Assembly: GCF_004363235.1 (NCBI RefSeq)
Contig: NZ_SNYW01000010.1
Coordinates: 1-64,000, forward strand
DNA length: 64,000 nt
Direction: 5' to 3'
Source of the DNA: Dongia mobilis
GTDB lineage: Bacteria > Pseudomonadota > Alphaproteobacteria > Dongiales > Dongiaceae
Shown: positions 17,736-26,319 of the stretch, piece by piece
Numbering within the stretch: position 1 is the stretch's first letter
How the letters are laid out: every line of letters begins with the position of its first letter
Made by a program: the position numbers and the translations under genes
Notes under the pieces: generated by a model
Databases searched by the model: none
What the model was told of the DNA's origin: nothing
What the model saw: only the letters and a program-made list of their open reading frames with translations

Positions 17736-18689
17736 TCAATCGTATGACAACGCAGCCTTTGTTGCGTCGCACAAGTCGGCGAATGCGCCGGCCGCCCGCG
17801 AACTGAGATGGAGCATCCTCAAGAATGTATGGGGCAGGCCCGAAGCACATGTATAACTGCAGGTAATGCCAGCATGACGAAGCCGCCGGGCGTAGTCCTC
17901 GCCATGAAAACGGATCGGGTCCAGTTCTGCCGTCAGGATGTAGGCGGGCGGCAGGTCGACAAGCGATTTGGCAGAAAGCGGCATGGCGTAGGGATTTGCG
18001 CTCAGGTCCTGGCCGCCAAAATAGGCCTGCAAATAATGACTTACCGCGGCCGGCGACATGTCGCCTGACCCGCCGGGCGTCGGAGCGGCGGTCAACGCCG
18101 GGTAGATCAGTGCCTGGAAACGCAGCCTCGGGCCACCTTTGTCCCTGAGCCAAAGGCAGAGAGCCGCCGCCAAATTGCCGCCGGCGCTGTCTCCCGCGAC
18201 GGCGAGGCGCGCCGGGTCAATCCCCTGCCTTGCCCCCTCTTCCCCGGCGAGCCAGTTGACCGCGGCCAGAGCGTCCATCAAGGCATCGGGAAACCGATGC
18301 TCGGGCGACAACCGGTAATCGACATTGAGCACCATAACGCCGGCCCTCTGGCAAAGGCGCGCGGCGGCGATATCGTGGCTCTCAGGCGAGCCCAGGCTCC
18401 AGCCGCCGCCGTGGAAATAGGCCACCGCCGGCAGCGAACCGGTCGCTGCGCCCTCCGGCCGATAGTGCAGCGCCCGAACCGCGCCGGCGGGGCCGGGAAT
18501 GTTGATTTCACTCACGGCGATGCCGGCCGGGCGTGGTGCGTGATAGCGTTGCCAGAACAGATCATAGATGGCGCGCTGCCGATCGATCGGCAGCGCGTCG
18601 AAAGCAGCCGTGAAGGTGGCATCGCTCGCCGCCATGAACTCGGCAATGGCGGCGTCAGCCGGACCTGCGGTCGCCGCAATATCGCTCAT
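17736..18689 (-). CDS. Alpha/beta hydrolase, hormone-sensitive-lipase family esterase
   Basis: 317 residues. HGGGW oxyanion-hole motif (93-97) and GDSAGG with nucleophile S168 mark the HSL or GDXG family of carboxylesterases. The remaining triad residues should be the Asp in AELDPIR and the His in GLPHTF. It is cytoplasmic, with no signal peptide. It likely hydrolyses short-chain esters; the natural substrate is unknown. It is divergent from the GlxA-type regulator at 18818 and upstream of the ABC operon. ATG at 18689 was chosen over the longer frame because the extension resembles non-coding DNA. Confidence 0.85.
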   Translation of the reverse strand: MSDIAATAGPADAAIAEFMAASDATFTAAFDALPIDRQRAIYDLFWQRYHAPRPAGIAVSEINIPGPAGAVRALHYRPEGAATGSLPAVAYFHGGGWSLGSPESHDIAAARLCQRAGVMVLNVDYRLSPEHRFPDALMDALAAVNWLAGEEGARQGIDPARLAVAGDSAGGNLAAALCLWLRDKGGPRLRFQALIYPALTAAPTPGGSGDMSPAAVSHYLQAYFGGQDLSANPYAMPLSAKSLVDLPPAYILTAELDPIRFHGEDYARRLRHAGITCSYTCASGLPHTFLRMLHLSSRAAGAFADLCDATKAALSYD

Positions 18690-18817
18690 CGGAATCCGTC
18701 CCACTGGCTTGCCTGCATCTATTCGACACTGCATCATGCGGTGCCACAAGAGGTTCTTGCGTGCCGGGCGGCATTTGGCCGACCCGCAACAATCCAGCTG
18801 CTGCATCGCCCGGACCC

Positions 18818-19810
18818 ATGCCACCGCCCCCAGCCAACGACCAGCCGATGACCATCGGCTTCCTGTTGATGCCGCTCTTCTCGATGATGGCCTTCGTTTC
18901 CGCCGTCGAGCCGCTGCGCGTCGCCAACCGCATGGCCGAGCGTCAGCTGTATCGCTGGGAGGTGCTATCCCGCGACGGCAATCCGGTGACGGCCTCCAAC
19001 AACATGTCGCTCGCGGCGGATCACTCGATTGCCAAGCATCCGCCCTATCCGATGGTGGTAATCTGCGCCAGCTTCAACCCGCTGCGCTATTTCGATGCCG
19101 CGCTCAAGCAATGGCTGCAGCGGCAGAACAGCGCCGGGATCGAGATCGGGGCCATGGATACCGGCGCCTTCCTGCTGGCGCGGGCAGGATTGCTGGATGG
19201 ATACCGTACGACGACGCATTGGGAAAGCCTCGACAGCTTCTCCGAAGCCTTTCCCAAGGTCGAGGTCGAGAATGCGCTCTATGTGATCGACCGCAACCGC
19301 TGGTCCTGCGCTGGCGGCACCGCCGCCCTTGATCTGATGCTGCACATGATCCGGCGGCAGCACGGGCATCGCCTTGCCGCGGCGGTCTCCGAGCAATTCA
19401 TTCATCCCGAGATCCGCGGCGCGGAGAGCCGACAGCGCATGGAGCCCAAGGAGCGCCAGGGCATCAGCCATGCCGGTCTCAACCGCGTCATCAAGCTGAT
19501 GGAATCGCGCCTCGAGGACCCGGTCAACAGCACGGTCCTGGCCAAGACCGCCGGCCTGTCGCTGCGCCAGCTCGAACGCCTGTTCGACAAGCATTTCGGC
19601 ATGTCGCCGCGACGCTACTACCTCGATCTGCGGCTGCAGCGGGCGCGCTCGATGCTGCAATATACCGACATGTCGATCGTCGAGGTGGCCGTCGCCTGCG
19701 GCTTCGGCTCGGCGGCGCATTTCTCGCGCTCCTATCACGGCTGGGCCGGCAAGGCACCCAGCGCGGAGCGGCGCCGGCCGGCACTCGGCATCATGCCGGC
19801 GATGCGCTAG
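18818..19810 (+). CDS. GlxA/AraC-family transcriptional regulator, probable carnitine regulator (CdhR-like)
   Basis: About 330 residues. The N-terminal DJ-1/PfpI-like domain (about 10-190) carries the GAMDTGAFLLARAGLLDGYR segment, and the C-terminal AraC domain (about 220-320) has the double helix-turn-helix ending with CGFGSAAHFSRSYHGWAGK. This architecture is that of CdhR, GbdR and SouR of Pseudomonas, which sense carnitine, betaine and sarcosine. Its place just upstream of the dehydrocarnitine and carnitine genes suggests it activates them in response to carnitine. The start is uncertain: 18818 or 18848. Confidence 0.85.
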   Translation: MPPPPANDQPMTIGFLLMPLFSMMAFVSAVEPLRVANRMAERQLYRWEVLSRDGNPVTASNNMSLAADHSIAKHPPYPMVVICASFNPLRYFDAALKQWLQRQNSAGIEIGAMDTGAFLLARAGLLDGYRTTTHWESLDSFSEAFPKVEVENALYVIDRNRWSCAGGTAALDLMLHMIRRQHGHRLAAAVSEQFIHPEIRGAESRQRMEPKERQGISHAGLNRVIKLMESRLEDPVNSTVLAKTAGLSLRQLERLFDKHFGMSPRRYYLDLRLQRARSMLQYTDMSIVEVAVACGFGSAAHFSRSYHGWAGKAPSAERRRPALGIMPAMR

Positions 19811-19824
19811 CGGCGGGGAATGGA

Positions 19825-20475
19825 ATGACAGAGATCTCCACAGCCTTCCTCGCCGTCTTCATAGCCATCTTCCCGATCGTCAACCCGCCGGGCATGGCGC
19901 CCTTCTTCATCAGCGCCACGGCCGGTTGCTCGCCCCGCATACGCAGTGAGTTTGCCGGCCGGATCGCGCTCAGCTGCTTTCTGATCATGGCCGTCTCGCT
20001 CTTTGTCGGCTCCCATGTGCTGGCATTCTTCGGCCTTTCGCTGCCGGCCGTGCAGATCGGCGGAGGCCTCGTCGTCATGTCGACGGGCTGGCAATTGCTG
20101 CACAGGGTGAAAGCGCCCAGGCCGGACGCCGTCGACCATGCTGGCTCCGACGCTGGCATCCAGCAGCAGTGGTTCGTGCCGCTCACCATGCCGATGACGG
20201 TCGGCCCGGGTACGATCTCGGTTGCCATCACGCTGGGGTCACGTGCCGCGGGCGCACCGGGATTTTTCCTTCTGGCCCTCGGCGGTGTTGCCGCCCTGCT
20301 CACCATCACCTTCCTCATCTATGTCTGCTACCGCTATGGCGAGACCATCCTCAACCGGCTGGGCGCCGGCGGTGTCGATGTCGTGCAGCGCCTGGCGGCT
20401 TTTATTCTGCTCTGCCTCGGCGTGCAGATCGTCATCAACGGGGTTGTGGGGCTGCGGGCCAGCGGCCTGCTGTGA
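19825..20475 (+). CDS. MarC family integral membrane protein
   Basis: 216 residues and about six membrane helices with the MarC signature FPIVNPPGMAPFFI near the N-terminus, GGGLVVMSTGWQLL, PLTMPMTVGPGTISV in the second repeat and an IVINGVVGL end. The family is widespread with no proven transport substrate; the old link to antibiotic resistance was not upheld. It begins 14 bases after the regulator gene and so may share its transcript, but no role in carnitine use is known. Confidence 0.88.
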   Translation: MTEISTAFLAVFIAIFPIVNPPGMAPFFISATAGCSPRIRSEFAGRIALSCFLIMAVSLFVGSHVLAFFGLSLPAVQIGGGLVVMSTGWQLLHRVKAPRPDAVDHAGSDAGIQQQWFVPLTMPMTVGPGTISVAITLGSRAAGAPGFFLLALGGVAALLTITFLIYVCYRYGETILNRLGAGGVDVVQRLAAFILLCLGVQIVINGVVGLRASGLL

Positions 20476-20615
20476 ATGGCGAAATTAGTCAAACGCTTGT
20501 CGGAATGCGTCAACCCGTCGCAACCCCGCCGCGCCAGCATCGCCGCCAGCCAAGAATCCCCAATGGACATCCCGGGTCAAAGACCTGACCAAGTCGCAAG
20601 GAAAGAGCCAAACCC

Positions 20616-21506
20616 ATGAATTACGAAGTCATCGTCACCTGTGCCGTCACCGGTGCCGGCGATACCGTCGGCAAGCACCCCGCCATTCCGGTGACCCCGA
20701 AGCAGATCGCCGATGCCGCCATCGAGGCCGCCAAGGCCGGCGCCACCGTTGCACATTGCCATGTGCGCGACCCCGAAACCGGCAAGGGCAGCCGCGACGT
20801 CAACCTCTATCGCGAGGTCGTGGACCGCATCCGCTCCTCGGGCACCGATATCATCATCAATCTGACGGCCGGCATGGGCGGCGATCTCGAGATCGGCCCG
20901 GGCGAGGAGCCGTTCAAATTCGGCAAGGCCACCGATCTGGTCGGCCCGATCACCCGCCTCGCCCATGTCGAGGCGCTGCTGCCGGAGATCTGCACGCTCG
21001 ACTGCGGCACGCTCAATTTCGGCGACGGCGACTATACCTATATCTCGACCCCGAACATGCTGCGCGCCGGTGCCAAGAAGGTGCAGGAACTGGGCGTGAA
21101 GCCGGAACTGGAGATCTTCGACACCGGCCATCTGTGGTTCGCCAAGCAGATGCTGAAGGAAGGCCTGCTCGACGCCAACCCGATGTTCCAGCTTTGCCTC
21201 GGCATCCCCTGGGGCGCTCCGGCCGACACCACCACGATGAAGGCAATGGTCGACAATCTGCCGGAAGGCGCCATCTGGGCCGGCTTCGGCATCGGCCGCA
21301 ACCAGATGCCGATGCTGGCGCAGGCGCTGCTCCTGGGCGGCCATGTGCGCGTCGGGCTCGAGGACAACATTTGGCTCGACAAAGGCGTCCATGCCTCGAA
21401 CGGTTCGCTCACCGAGCGTGCCTGCGAGATCATCACCCGCCTCGGCGCCCGGCCGCTGACCCCGGCCGAGGGTCGCAAGAAGCTCGGCCTCAAGGCGCGC
21501 GGCTAA
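20616..21506 (+). CDS. cdhC: 3-dehydrocarnitine:acetyl-CoA trimethylamine transferase (BKACE family)
   Basis: 296 residues, DUF849/BKACE family (beta-keto acid cleavage enzymes). The zinc-binding HCH (47-49 in [11 protein letters not shown]), the conserved [10 protein letters not shown] loop, the NLTAGMGG strand and the RVGLEDNIW segment near the C-terminus are present. In the carnitine pathway this enzyme joins dehydrocarnitine and acetyl-CoA to give betainyl-CoA and acetoacetate. Other BKACE enzymes act on 3-keto-5-aminohexanoate; the carnitine assignment rests on the adjacent carnitine dehydrogenase and thioesterase genes. AAGGAAAG lies upstream of the ATG. Confidence 0.88.
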   Translation: MNYEVIVTCAVTGAGDTVGKHPAIPVTPKQIADAAIEAAKAGATVAHCHVRDPETGKGSRDVNLYREVVDRIRSSGTDIIINLTAGMGGDLEIGPGEEPFKFGKATDLVGPITRLAHVEALLPEICTLDCGTLNFGDGDYTYISTPNMLRAGAKKVQELGVKPELEIFDTGHLWFAKQMLKEGLLDANPMFQLCLGIPWGAPADTTTMKAMVDNLPEGAIWAGFGIGRNQMPMLAQALLLGGHVRVGLEDNIWLDKGVHASNGSLTERACEIITRLGARPLTPAEGRKKLGLKARG

Positions 21507-21531
21507 CCCGTCTCTTCAAGGACACAGCATC

Positions 21532-22491
21532 ATGATCACCAACATCAAGAAGTGCGCCGTCATCGGCACCGGTGTCATCGGCTCCGGCTGGGCCGCGCGC
21601 TTTCTCGCCGCCGGTCTCGACGTGGTTGCCTGGGATCCCGGCAAGGGCTCGGAAGAGCAACTCCGCAAGAATGTCGCCAATGCCTGGCCAGCCCTTGAAA
21701 AGGTCGGCCTGAAGCCCGGCGCCTCGCAGGGCCGCTTGAGCTTCGTCGCCACCGTCGAGGAAGCGGTGAAGGATGCCGATTTCATCCAGGAATCGGCGCC
21801 CGAGCGCGAGGATTTGAAGCTGAAGCTGCACGCCCAGATCACGGCGGCGGCAAAGCCCGACGCGATGATCGGTTCCTCCACCTCCGGCCTGCTGCCGTCC
21901 GATTTCTACAAGGACGCAAAGCACCCCGAGCGCTGCATGGTCGGCCATCCGTTCAACCCGGTCTATCTGCTGCCCCTCGTCGAGGTCTGTCCCAGCAAAT
22001 GGACCTCGCCGGAAGCGGTGCAGGCCGCGATCGCATTCTACAAATCGCTCGGCATGCGCCCCTTGCATGTGCGCAAGGAAGTTCCCGGCTTCCTCGCCGA
22101 CCGCCTCCTCGAGGCCGTGTGGCGCGAAGGCCTTCATATGGTGAAGGACGGCTATTGCACCACGGGCGAGCTGGATGATGCGATCCGCTTCGGCTTTGGC
22201 ATCCGCTGGTCGTTCTTCGGCATGTACATGATCTATCACATGGCCGGCGGCGAAGCCGGCATGCGTCATTTCCTGGAGCAGTTCGGCCCGGCGCTCGATC
22301 TCCCCTGGACGCATCTGAAGGCGCCGCCGCTGACCGACGACCTCATCGACAAGATTGTCGAGGGGACCGAGGCCCAGGCGGGCAAGCATTCGATCAAGGA
22401 CCTCGAGCGACTGCGCGATGATTGCATCATCTCGGTCATCAACGCGATCACCGAGGCCAAGGCCAAGCACGGCTGGAAGTACGAGGACTGA
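21532..22491 (+). CDS. cdhA: L-carnitine dehydrogenase
   Basis: 319 residues, 3-hydroxyacyl-CoA dehydrogenase fold. NAD-binding motif GTGVIG (12-17), acidic D34 ending the second strand, the SSTSG segment, [14 protein letters not shown] with the catalytic histidine and a C-terminal helical domain starting at VPGFLADRL. It oxidises L-carnitine to 3-dehydrocarnitine with NAD. It lies 25 bases after the BKACE gene and 4 bases before the thioesterase gene. In some rhizobia this enzyme is fused to the thioesterase; here the two are separate. Confidence 0.9.
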   Translation: MITNIKKCAVIGTGVIGSGWAARFLAAGLDVVAWDPGKGSEEQLRKNVANAWPALEKVGLKPGASQGRLSFVATVEEAVKDADFIQESAPEREDLKLKLHAQITAAAKPDAMIGSSTSGLLPSDFYKDAKHPERCMVGHPFNPVYLLPLVEVCPSKWTSPEAVQAAIAFYKSLGMRPLHVRKEVPGFLADRLLEAVWREGLHMVKDGYCTTGELDDAIRFGFGIRWSFFGMYMIYHMAGGEAGMRHFLEQFGPALDLPWTHLKAPPLTDDLIDKIVEGTEAQAGKHSIKDLERLRDDCIISVINAITEAKAKHGWKYED

Positions 22492-22495
22492 CAGG

Positions 22496-22993
22496 ATGAG
22501 CGCCCTGCCCCACCCCGTCGCGCTCAAGCCGCATCGCGAGGTGGTCCGGCCCGAATGGGCCGATTACAACAACCACCTCAACGATGCCTTCTACCTAGTC
22601 ATCTTCAGTCACGCGACCGACCATATGATGGACCAGATCGGGCTCGACGCGGCGGGGCGGGAGCGCAGCAACCATTCGCTGTTCACGGCCGAGCTGCACC
22701 TCAACTATCTGAAGGAGGTGAAAGCGGGCACGGAAGTGCGCGTGGAGACGACGTTTCTCGGCCATGACGCCAAGCGCCTCCACATCTTTCATACGATGTA
22801 TGTCGGCGACGGCACCGAGCCGGTCGCGACCAACGAGCAGATGCAGCTCTCGATGGACATGACCGGCCCGCGCGTCGCCCCGTTTCAGCCCGACGTGCTG
22901 GCACGCATCGAGGCCATTGCCGCCGAACACGCCAAGCTGCCGCGACCGCCACAGATGGGTCGCGCGATCGGAATGCCGCCTAGAAAAGGGTGA
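22496..22993 (+). CDS. cdhB: Betainyl-CoA thioesterase (hotdog fold)
   Basis: 165 residues, 4HBT-type hotdog thioesterase. The catalytic segment is WADYNNHLNDAFYLVIFSHA, matching the family pattern with the active-site Asp or Asn near the start of the long helix. Within the carnitine pathway it would release glycine betaine from betainyl-CoA. The ATG at 22496 has AGG immediately upstream, overlapping the dehydrogenase stop region, which points to translational coupling. The open frame extends to 22355 only within cdhA. Confidence 0.82.
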   Translation: MSALPHPVALKPHREVVRPEWADYNNHLNDAFYLVIFSHATDHMMDQIGLDAAGRERSNHSLFTAELHLNYLKEVKAGTEVRVETTFLGHDAKRLHIFHTMYVGDGTEPVATNEQMQLSMDMTGPRVAPFQPDVLARIEAIAAEHAKLPRPPQMGRAIGMPPRKG

Positions 22994-22998
22994 CGAAC

Positions 22999-24159
22999 AT
23001 GAACTTCGGACTGACCAGCGAGCAGCAGATGCTCGTCGAGGCGACGCGCGCCTTCGTGGAAGCGGAACTTGTACCTTACGAGAACGAGGTCGAGAAGACC
23101 GACCATGTTCGGCCGGAACTCATCAAGCAGATCCATGCCCAGGCGATCAAGTCGGGATTCTACGCCGTCAACATGCCGGAGGAACTGGGCGGCGGCGGGC
23201 TCGATCATTTCGCCTTTACCCTGTTCGAGCGGGAACTCGGCCGCACCTCCTTCGCCCTGCAATACGCGGTGCATCGCCCTTCCAACATCCTGCGCGCCTG
23301 CAATGACGAGCAGAAGGAGCGCTATCTGCTGCCCACCATCCGCGGCGAGCGGGTGGAATGCCTTGCCATCACCGAGCCCAATGCCGGGTCCGACGTGCGC
23401 TCAATGCAGACCCGCGCGGTCCCGGAAGGCGACGATTTCGTCATCAACGGCACCAAGCATTTCATCTCCTACGCGGATGTCGCGGACTACATCATCCTCT
23501 TCGCCTCCTCCGGCATCGAGGACACCAAGCGCGGGCCGAAGCGGCTGATCACCAGCTTCCTGGTCGACAAGGACACGCCAGGCCTCGAGGTGCGCATGGG
23601 CTCGCGCTCGGTCAGCCATCGCGGCTTCCATCATTGCGAACTTGTCTTCAACAACTGCCGAGTGCACAAGCGTCAGGTGCTGGGCGAGGTGCATCACGGC
23701 TTCGACGTCGCCAATACCTGGCTGGGTGCGACACGCCTGACCGTGGCGGCGCAATGCGTCGGCCGGGCGCAGCGGGCGATGGAGATGGCGACCCAGTGGG
23801 CGGCCACCAGGAAGCAGTTCGGCCAGACCATCGGCAAGTTCCAGGGCGTCTCGTTCAAGCTCGCCGACATGGCGACCGAGATCGAGGCGGCCAACCTTCT
23901 GGTCCTGCAGACCGCCTGGAAAACGGCGGAGGGCACCGCCCAGGACCAGGATTACGCCATGGCCAAGCTCTATGCGACCGAGATGCTCGCCCGCGTCACC
24001 GACCAGGCCGTGCAGATCTTCGGCGGCATGGGGCTGATGGAAGAAACCGGGATCGAGCGCTTCTGGCGCGACGCACGCGTCGAACGCATCTGGGACGGCA
24101 CCTCGGAAATCCAGCGCCACATCATCTCGCGCGCGGTACTGCGCCCGCACGAGGCCTGA
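22999..24159 (+). CDS. Acyl-CoA dehydrogenase, probable role in betaine-CoA metabolism
   Basis: 386 residues, standard three-domain acyl-CoA dehydrogenase. It uses FAD to introduce a 2,3 double bond into an acyl-CoA. Motifs: CLAITEPNAGSDVRSMQTRA (flavin-contacting loop), QIFGGMGLMEETGIERFWRD (C-terminal helices) and RIWDGTSEIQR, where the usual catalytic glutamate is an aspartate. Given the CaiD-like gene next door, the substrate may be gamma-butyrobetainyl-CoA, giving crotonobetainyl-CoA; glutaryl- or other acyl-CoA cannot be excluded. ATG at 22999 has AAAGGGTG upstream; a GTG at 22990 is an alternative. Confidence 0.85.
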   Translation: MNFGLTSEQQMLVEATRAFVEAELVPYENEVEKTDHVRPELIKQIHAQAIKSGFYAVNMPEELGGGGLDHFAFTLFERELGRTSFALQYAVHRPSNILRACNDEQKERYLLPTIRGERVECLAITEPNAGSDVRSMQTRAVPEGDDFVINGTKHFISYADVADYIILFASSGIEDTKRGPKRLITSFLVDKDTPGLEVRMGSRSVSHRGFHHCELVFNNCRVHKRQVLGEVHHGFDVANTWLGATRLTVAAQCVGRAQRAMEMATQWAATRKQFGQTIGKFQGVSFKLADMATEIEAANLLVLQTAWKTAEGTAQDQDYAMAKLYATEMLARVTDQAVQIFGGMGLMEETGIERFWRDARVERIWDGTSEIQRHIISRAVLRPHEA

Positions 24160-24172
24160 ATCGGACAGAAAC

Positions 24173-24213
24173 AAAAAAGGCCGGGAAGCACCCCCTTCCC
24201 GGCCCGTTTTCGT
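24173..24213. terminator. Bidirectional intrinsic terminator
   Basis: A perfect 10-bp stem (24179-24188 with 24195-24204, GGCCGGGAAG and its complement) and a 6-base loop, with AAAAAA on the left and GTTTTCGTT on the right. It lies between the convergent acyl-CoA dehydrogenase and caiD genes and can end transcription from both sides. Confidence 0.85.
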
Positions 24214-24229
24214 TCTGGGTGGATTGAGA

Positions 24230-25027
24230 TCAGCCGCCCTTGAAATCTGCTTTACGCTTTTCGGCGAATGCCTTGACGCCTTCCTTGGCATCGGCCGATT
24301 CATCCGCCGCCTCATAGGTCTTCATGGTGCCGGAACGGATCAGGTCGAAGCTCGCCCGGATGGATTTGTCCTCCATTTCGCGGACACATTCCTTGAGCGC
24401 CTGGACGGTGATCGGGGCGCCGGTGGCGATGAGGTCGGCCCATTCGCGCGCCGCCTCCATCAGCTTTTCCTTCGGCACCACCTTGTTGACGAAGCCGTAA
24501 TGCGCGGCCTCTTGCGCCGGCATGCGGCGGCCGAGCAGCAGGATCTCCATGGCGATGTTGTGCGGCAGGCGCTTCGGCAAACGCTGCACGCCGCCGGAAT
24601 CCGGCACGATGCCGAGCGGCAGTTCGGGCAGTGAAAACTCGACATGCTCGGCCGCAATCACCAGGTCACAGGCCAGCGCCAGTTCCCAGCCACCGCCGAT
24701 GCACAAGCCATTGACGGCCGCGATCACCGGCTTGTTGAGATCCCAGAGTTCGGTGAGGCCGGCGAAGGAGCCTGGGCCGTAATCATGCTTCCACCACTTG
24801 CCGACCAGGTTCTGGGCGGCAGCGGCCTTCAAATCCCAGCCGGCCGAGAAGATTTTCTCACCGGCGGCGGTCACGATGCCAACGCGCAGGTCCGGGTCGT
24901 CGCGCAATTCACAGAACGCATGCCCCAGCGCGCGTGACGTCTCGATGTCGATCGCGTTTACCTTGGGCCGGTCCAGCGTGATTTCCAGCACATGGCCACG
25001 GCGCACTTTCTTCACGGCTTCGGACAT
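24230..25027 (-). CDS. caiD: Carnitinyl-CoA dehydratase / crotonobetainyl-CoA hydratase (CaiD-like)
   Basis: 265 residues, enoyl-CoA hydratase/isomerase (crotonase) fold. It matches CaiD in the long stretch around the active site: FSAGWDLKAAA, GSFAGLTE, KPVIAAVNG and LGIVPDSGGVQRLPK, which holds the catalytic acidic residue region. It interconverts crotonobetainyl-CoA and carnitinyl-CoA. It is convergent with the acyl-CoA dehydrogenase gene, sharing the terminator between them. ATG at 25027 has GAAGGGGG upstream. No CaiB-type CoA-transferase or CaiC ligase is seen in this window, so the CoA-activating partner must lie elsewhere. Confidence 0.85.
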   Translation of the reverse strand: MSEAVKKVRRGHVLEITLDRPKVNAIDIETSRALGHAFCELRDDPDLRVGIVTAAGEKIFSAGWDLKAAAAQNLVGKWWKHDYGPGSFAGLTELWDLNKPVIAAVNGLCIGGGWELALACDLVIAAEHVEFSLPELPLGIVPDSGGVQRLPKRLPHNIAMEILLLGRRMPAQEAAHYGFVNKVVPKEKLMEAAREWADLIATGAPITVQALKECVREMEDKSIRASFDLIRSGTMKTYEAADESADAKEGVKAFAEKRKADFKGG

Positions 25028-25153
25028 GAGACCCCCTTCATCCTGAACGGCAATTGACCTGACCCGACGTCTGCATAGGCGGGGGTTCAGGCTCTCAAGT
25101 GACGAATTTCGACAAGAGAATGACCTTTTTCGCCGCAGCAATTGGCCGGCAGA

Positions 25154-25297
25154 TCAGTTCTGCCCATGACCACCGATGACGCGGCCATCGCGCATCTCGC
25201 GCACGGCATCCGGTGTCGGCTGCCCCGGCTTGCAGGCCGTCATCGTCCCCAGGGTCAGGGAAAGCGTGACGAGAAGCAGCACGAAAGAACCCTGCAT
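25154..25297 (-). CDS. Small lipoprotein, 47 residues
   Basis: A short frame with an excellent ribosome-binding site (GGAGG, 25304-25308, 6 bases before ATG). The protein has a hydrophobic signal (FVLLLVTLSLTLG) and a lipobox-like TMTAC with cysteine 22, followed by a polar 25-residue tail (KPGQPTPDAVREMRDGRVIG). It would be anchored in a membrane facing the periplasm. Small lipoproteins of this layout are common in alphaproteobacteria and have no known function. Confidence 0.65.
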   Translation of the reverse strand: MQGSFVLLLVTLSLTLGTMTACKPGQPTPDAVREMRDGRVIGGHGQN

Positions 25298-25495
25298 TGA
25301 TTTCCTCCGGTAGGTCCGTTGACACCAATTGAGTGACTACAGGGCAGAAATCTGTCGGTTGGGGCCGAATTCAAGGCCGGATCGCTGAGCCCGCTCCAAA
25401 CCCGCAAGCGCCAACGAAAGGGGCGAGCGCTCCATATTTCACACAAAAAATTTTATCTGTTAGATTTTATATTACACTCACCCTGTTTTATTCAA

Positions 25496-25523
25496 TTGAC
25501 CCCCACGGCAGCAGTGCTAAATG
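25496..25523 (+). promoter_or_regulatory. Possible sigma-70-type promoter for the cysH-cysD-cysNC operon
   Basis: TTGACC (25496-25501) is close to a -35 box, followed after 16 bases by TAAATG (25518-25523), a weak -10. It lies in the AT-rich stretch 25440-25560 upstream of cysH and about 60 bases before its start. Position and composition support it; the -10 is poor, so an activator such as a CysB-type protein may be needed. Confidence 0.3.
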
Positions 25524-25582
25524 AATTTACACAGAGATAACCATTTCACTGTAACTCAAGCGTATTTTAGAAGCTGCTGACC

Positions 25583-26308
25583 ATGGCCCTGGCAATTGCT
25601 GACACTGTCGATTCTGCCTCTGGCGCCCTGCCGGCGCAGGCAGCGCACCTCAATGCACGATTTGCCGGGGCACACCCGATCGACATCCTGCGCGCGGCGG
25701 TAAGTGAGCTGTTTCCGGGGCGCATCGCCCTCGTCTCTTCCTTCGGCGCGGAATCCGCCCTGTTGCTGCATTTCCTGGCCGAGGTGGACCGCCATGTGCC
25801 GATCCTCTTTCTCGATACCGGCAAGCATTTCATCGAGACGCTGATGTACCGCGATATCCTCGGCGGGCGATTCGATTTCACCGACATGCGTGCCCTCGAG
25901 CCCGACCAGGCGGCAATCGCCGCGGCCGACCCCGAGGGAACGCTCTGGTCGACCAATCCGGACCTCTGCTGCCAGCTGCGCAAGGTCGACCCGCTGGTCC
26001 GAGGTCTTGCACCTTTCGACGCCTGGATTACCGGGCGCAAGCGCTACCAGAATTCAACCCGCGCGGCGCTGCCCGTATTCGAGGCGCTGGACGGCCGCAT
26101 CAAGGTCAACCCGCTGGCCCATTGGACCGCCGCCGACATCGCGGCCGGCTTCAAGGAATTCAGGCTGCCGCAGCATCCGCTTGTCTATGACGGCTTCAAA
26201 TCGATCGGCTGCCAACCCTGCACCATCAGCGTCGCCGAGGGCGACGATATCCGCGCCGGCCGCTGGGCCGGCCGCGACAAGACCGAATGCGGCATCCATC
26301 GCCAGTGA
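25583..26308 (+). CDS. cysH: Assimilatory adenylyl-sulfate (APS) reductase
   Basis: 241 residues, PAPS/APS reductase family. The iron-sulfur cysteines C129-C130 (DLCCQLRK) and C210, C213 (GCQPC) are all present, which marks the [4Fe-4S] type that reduces APS rather than PAPS. The catalytic cysteine is C236 in the C-terminal TECGIH. The adenylyl-binding loop is SSFGAESALLL. It produces sulfite from activated sulfate with thioredoxin as donor. First gene of the sulfate-assimilation operon, 11 bases before cysD. Confidence 0.9.
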   Translation: MALAIADTVDSASGALPAQAAHLNARFAGAHPIDILRAAVSELFPGRIALVSSFGAESALLLHFLAEVDRHVPILFLDTGKHFIETLMYRDILGGRFDFTDMRALEPDQAAIAAADPEGTLWSTNPDLCCQLRKVDPLVRGLAPFDAWITGRKRYQNSTRAALPVFEALDGRIKVNPLAHWTAADIAAGFKEFRLPQHPLVYDGFKSIGCQPCTISVAEGDDIRAGRWAGRDKTECGIHRQ

Positions 26309-26319
26309 AAGAACAGAAA

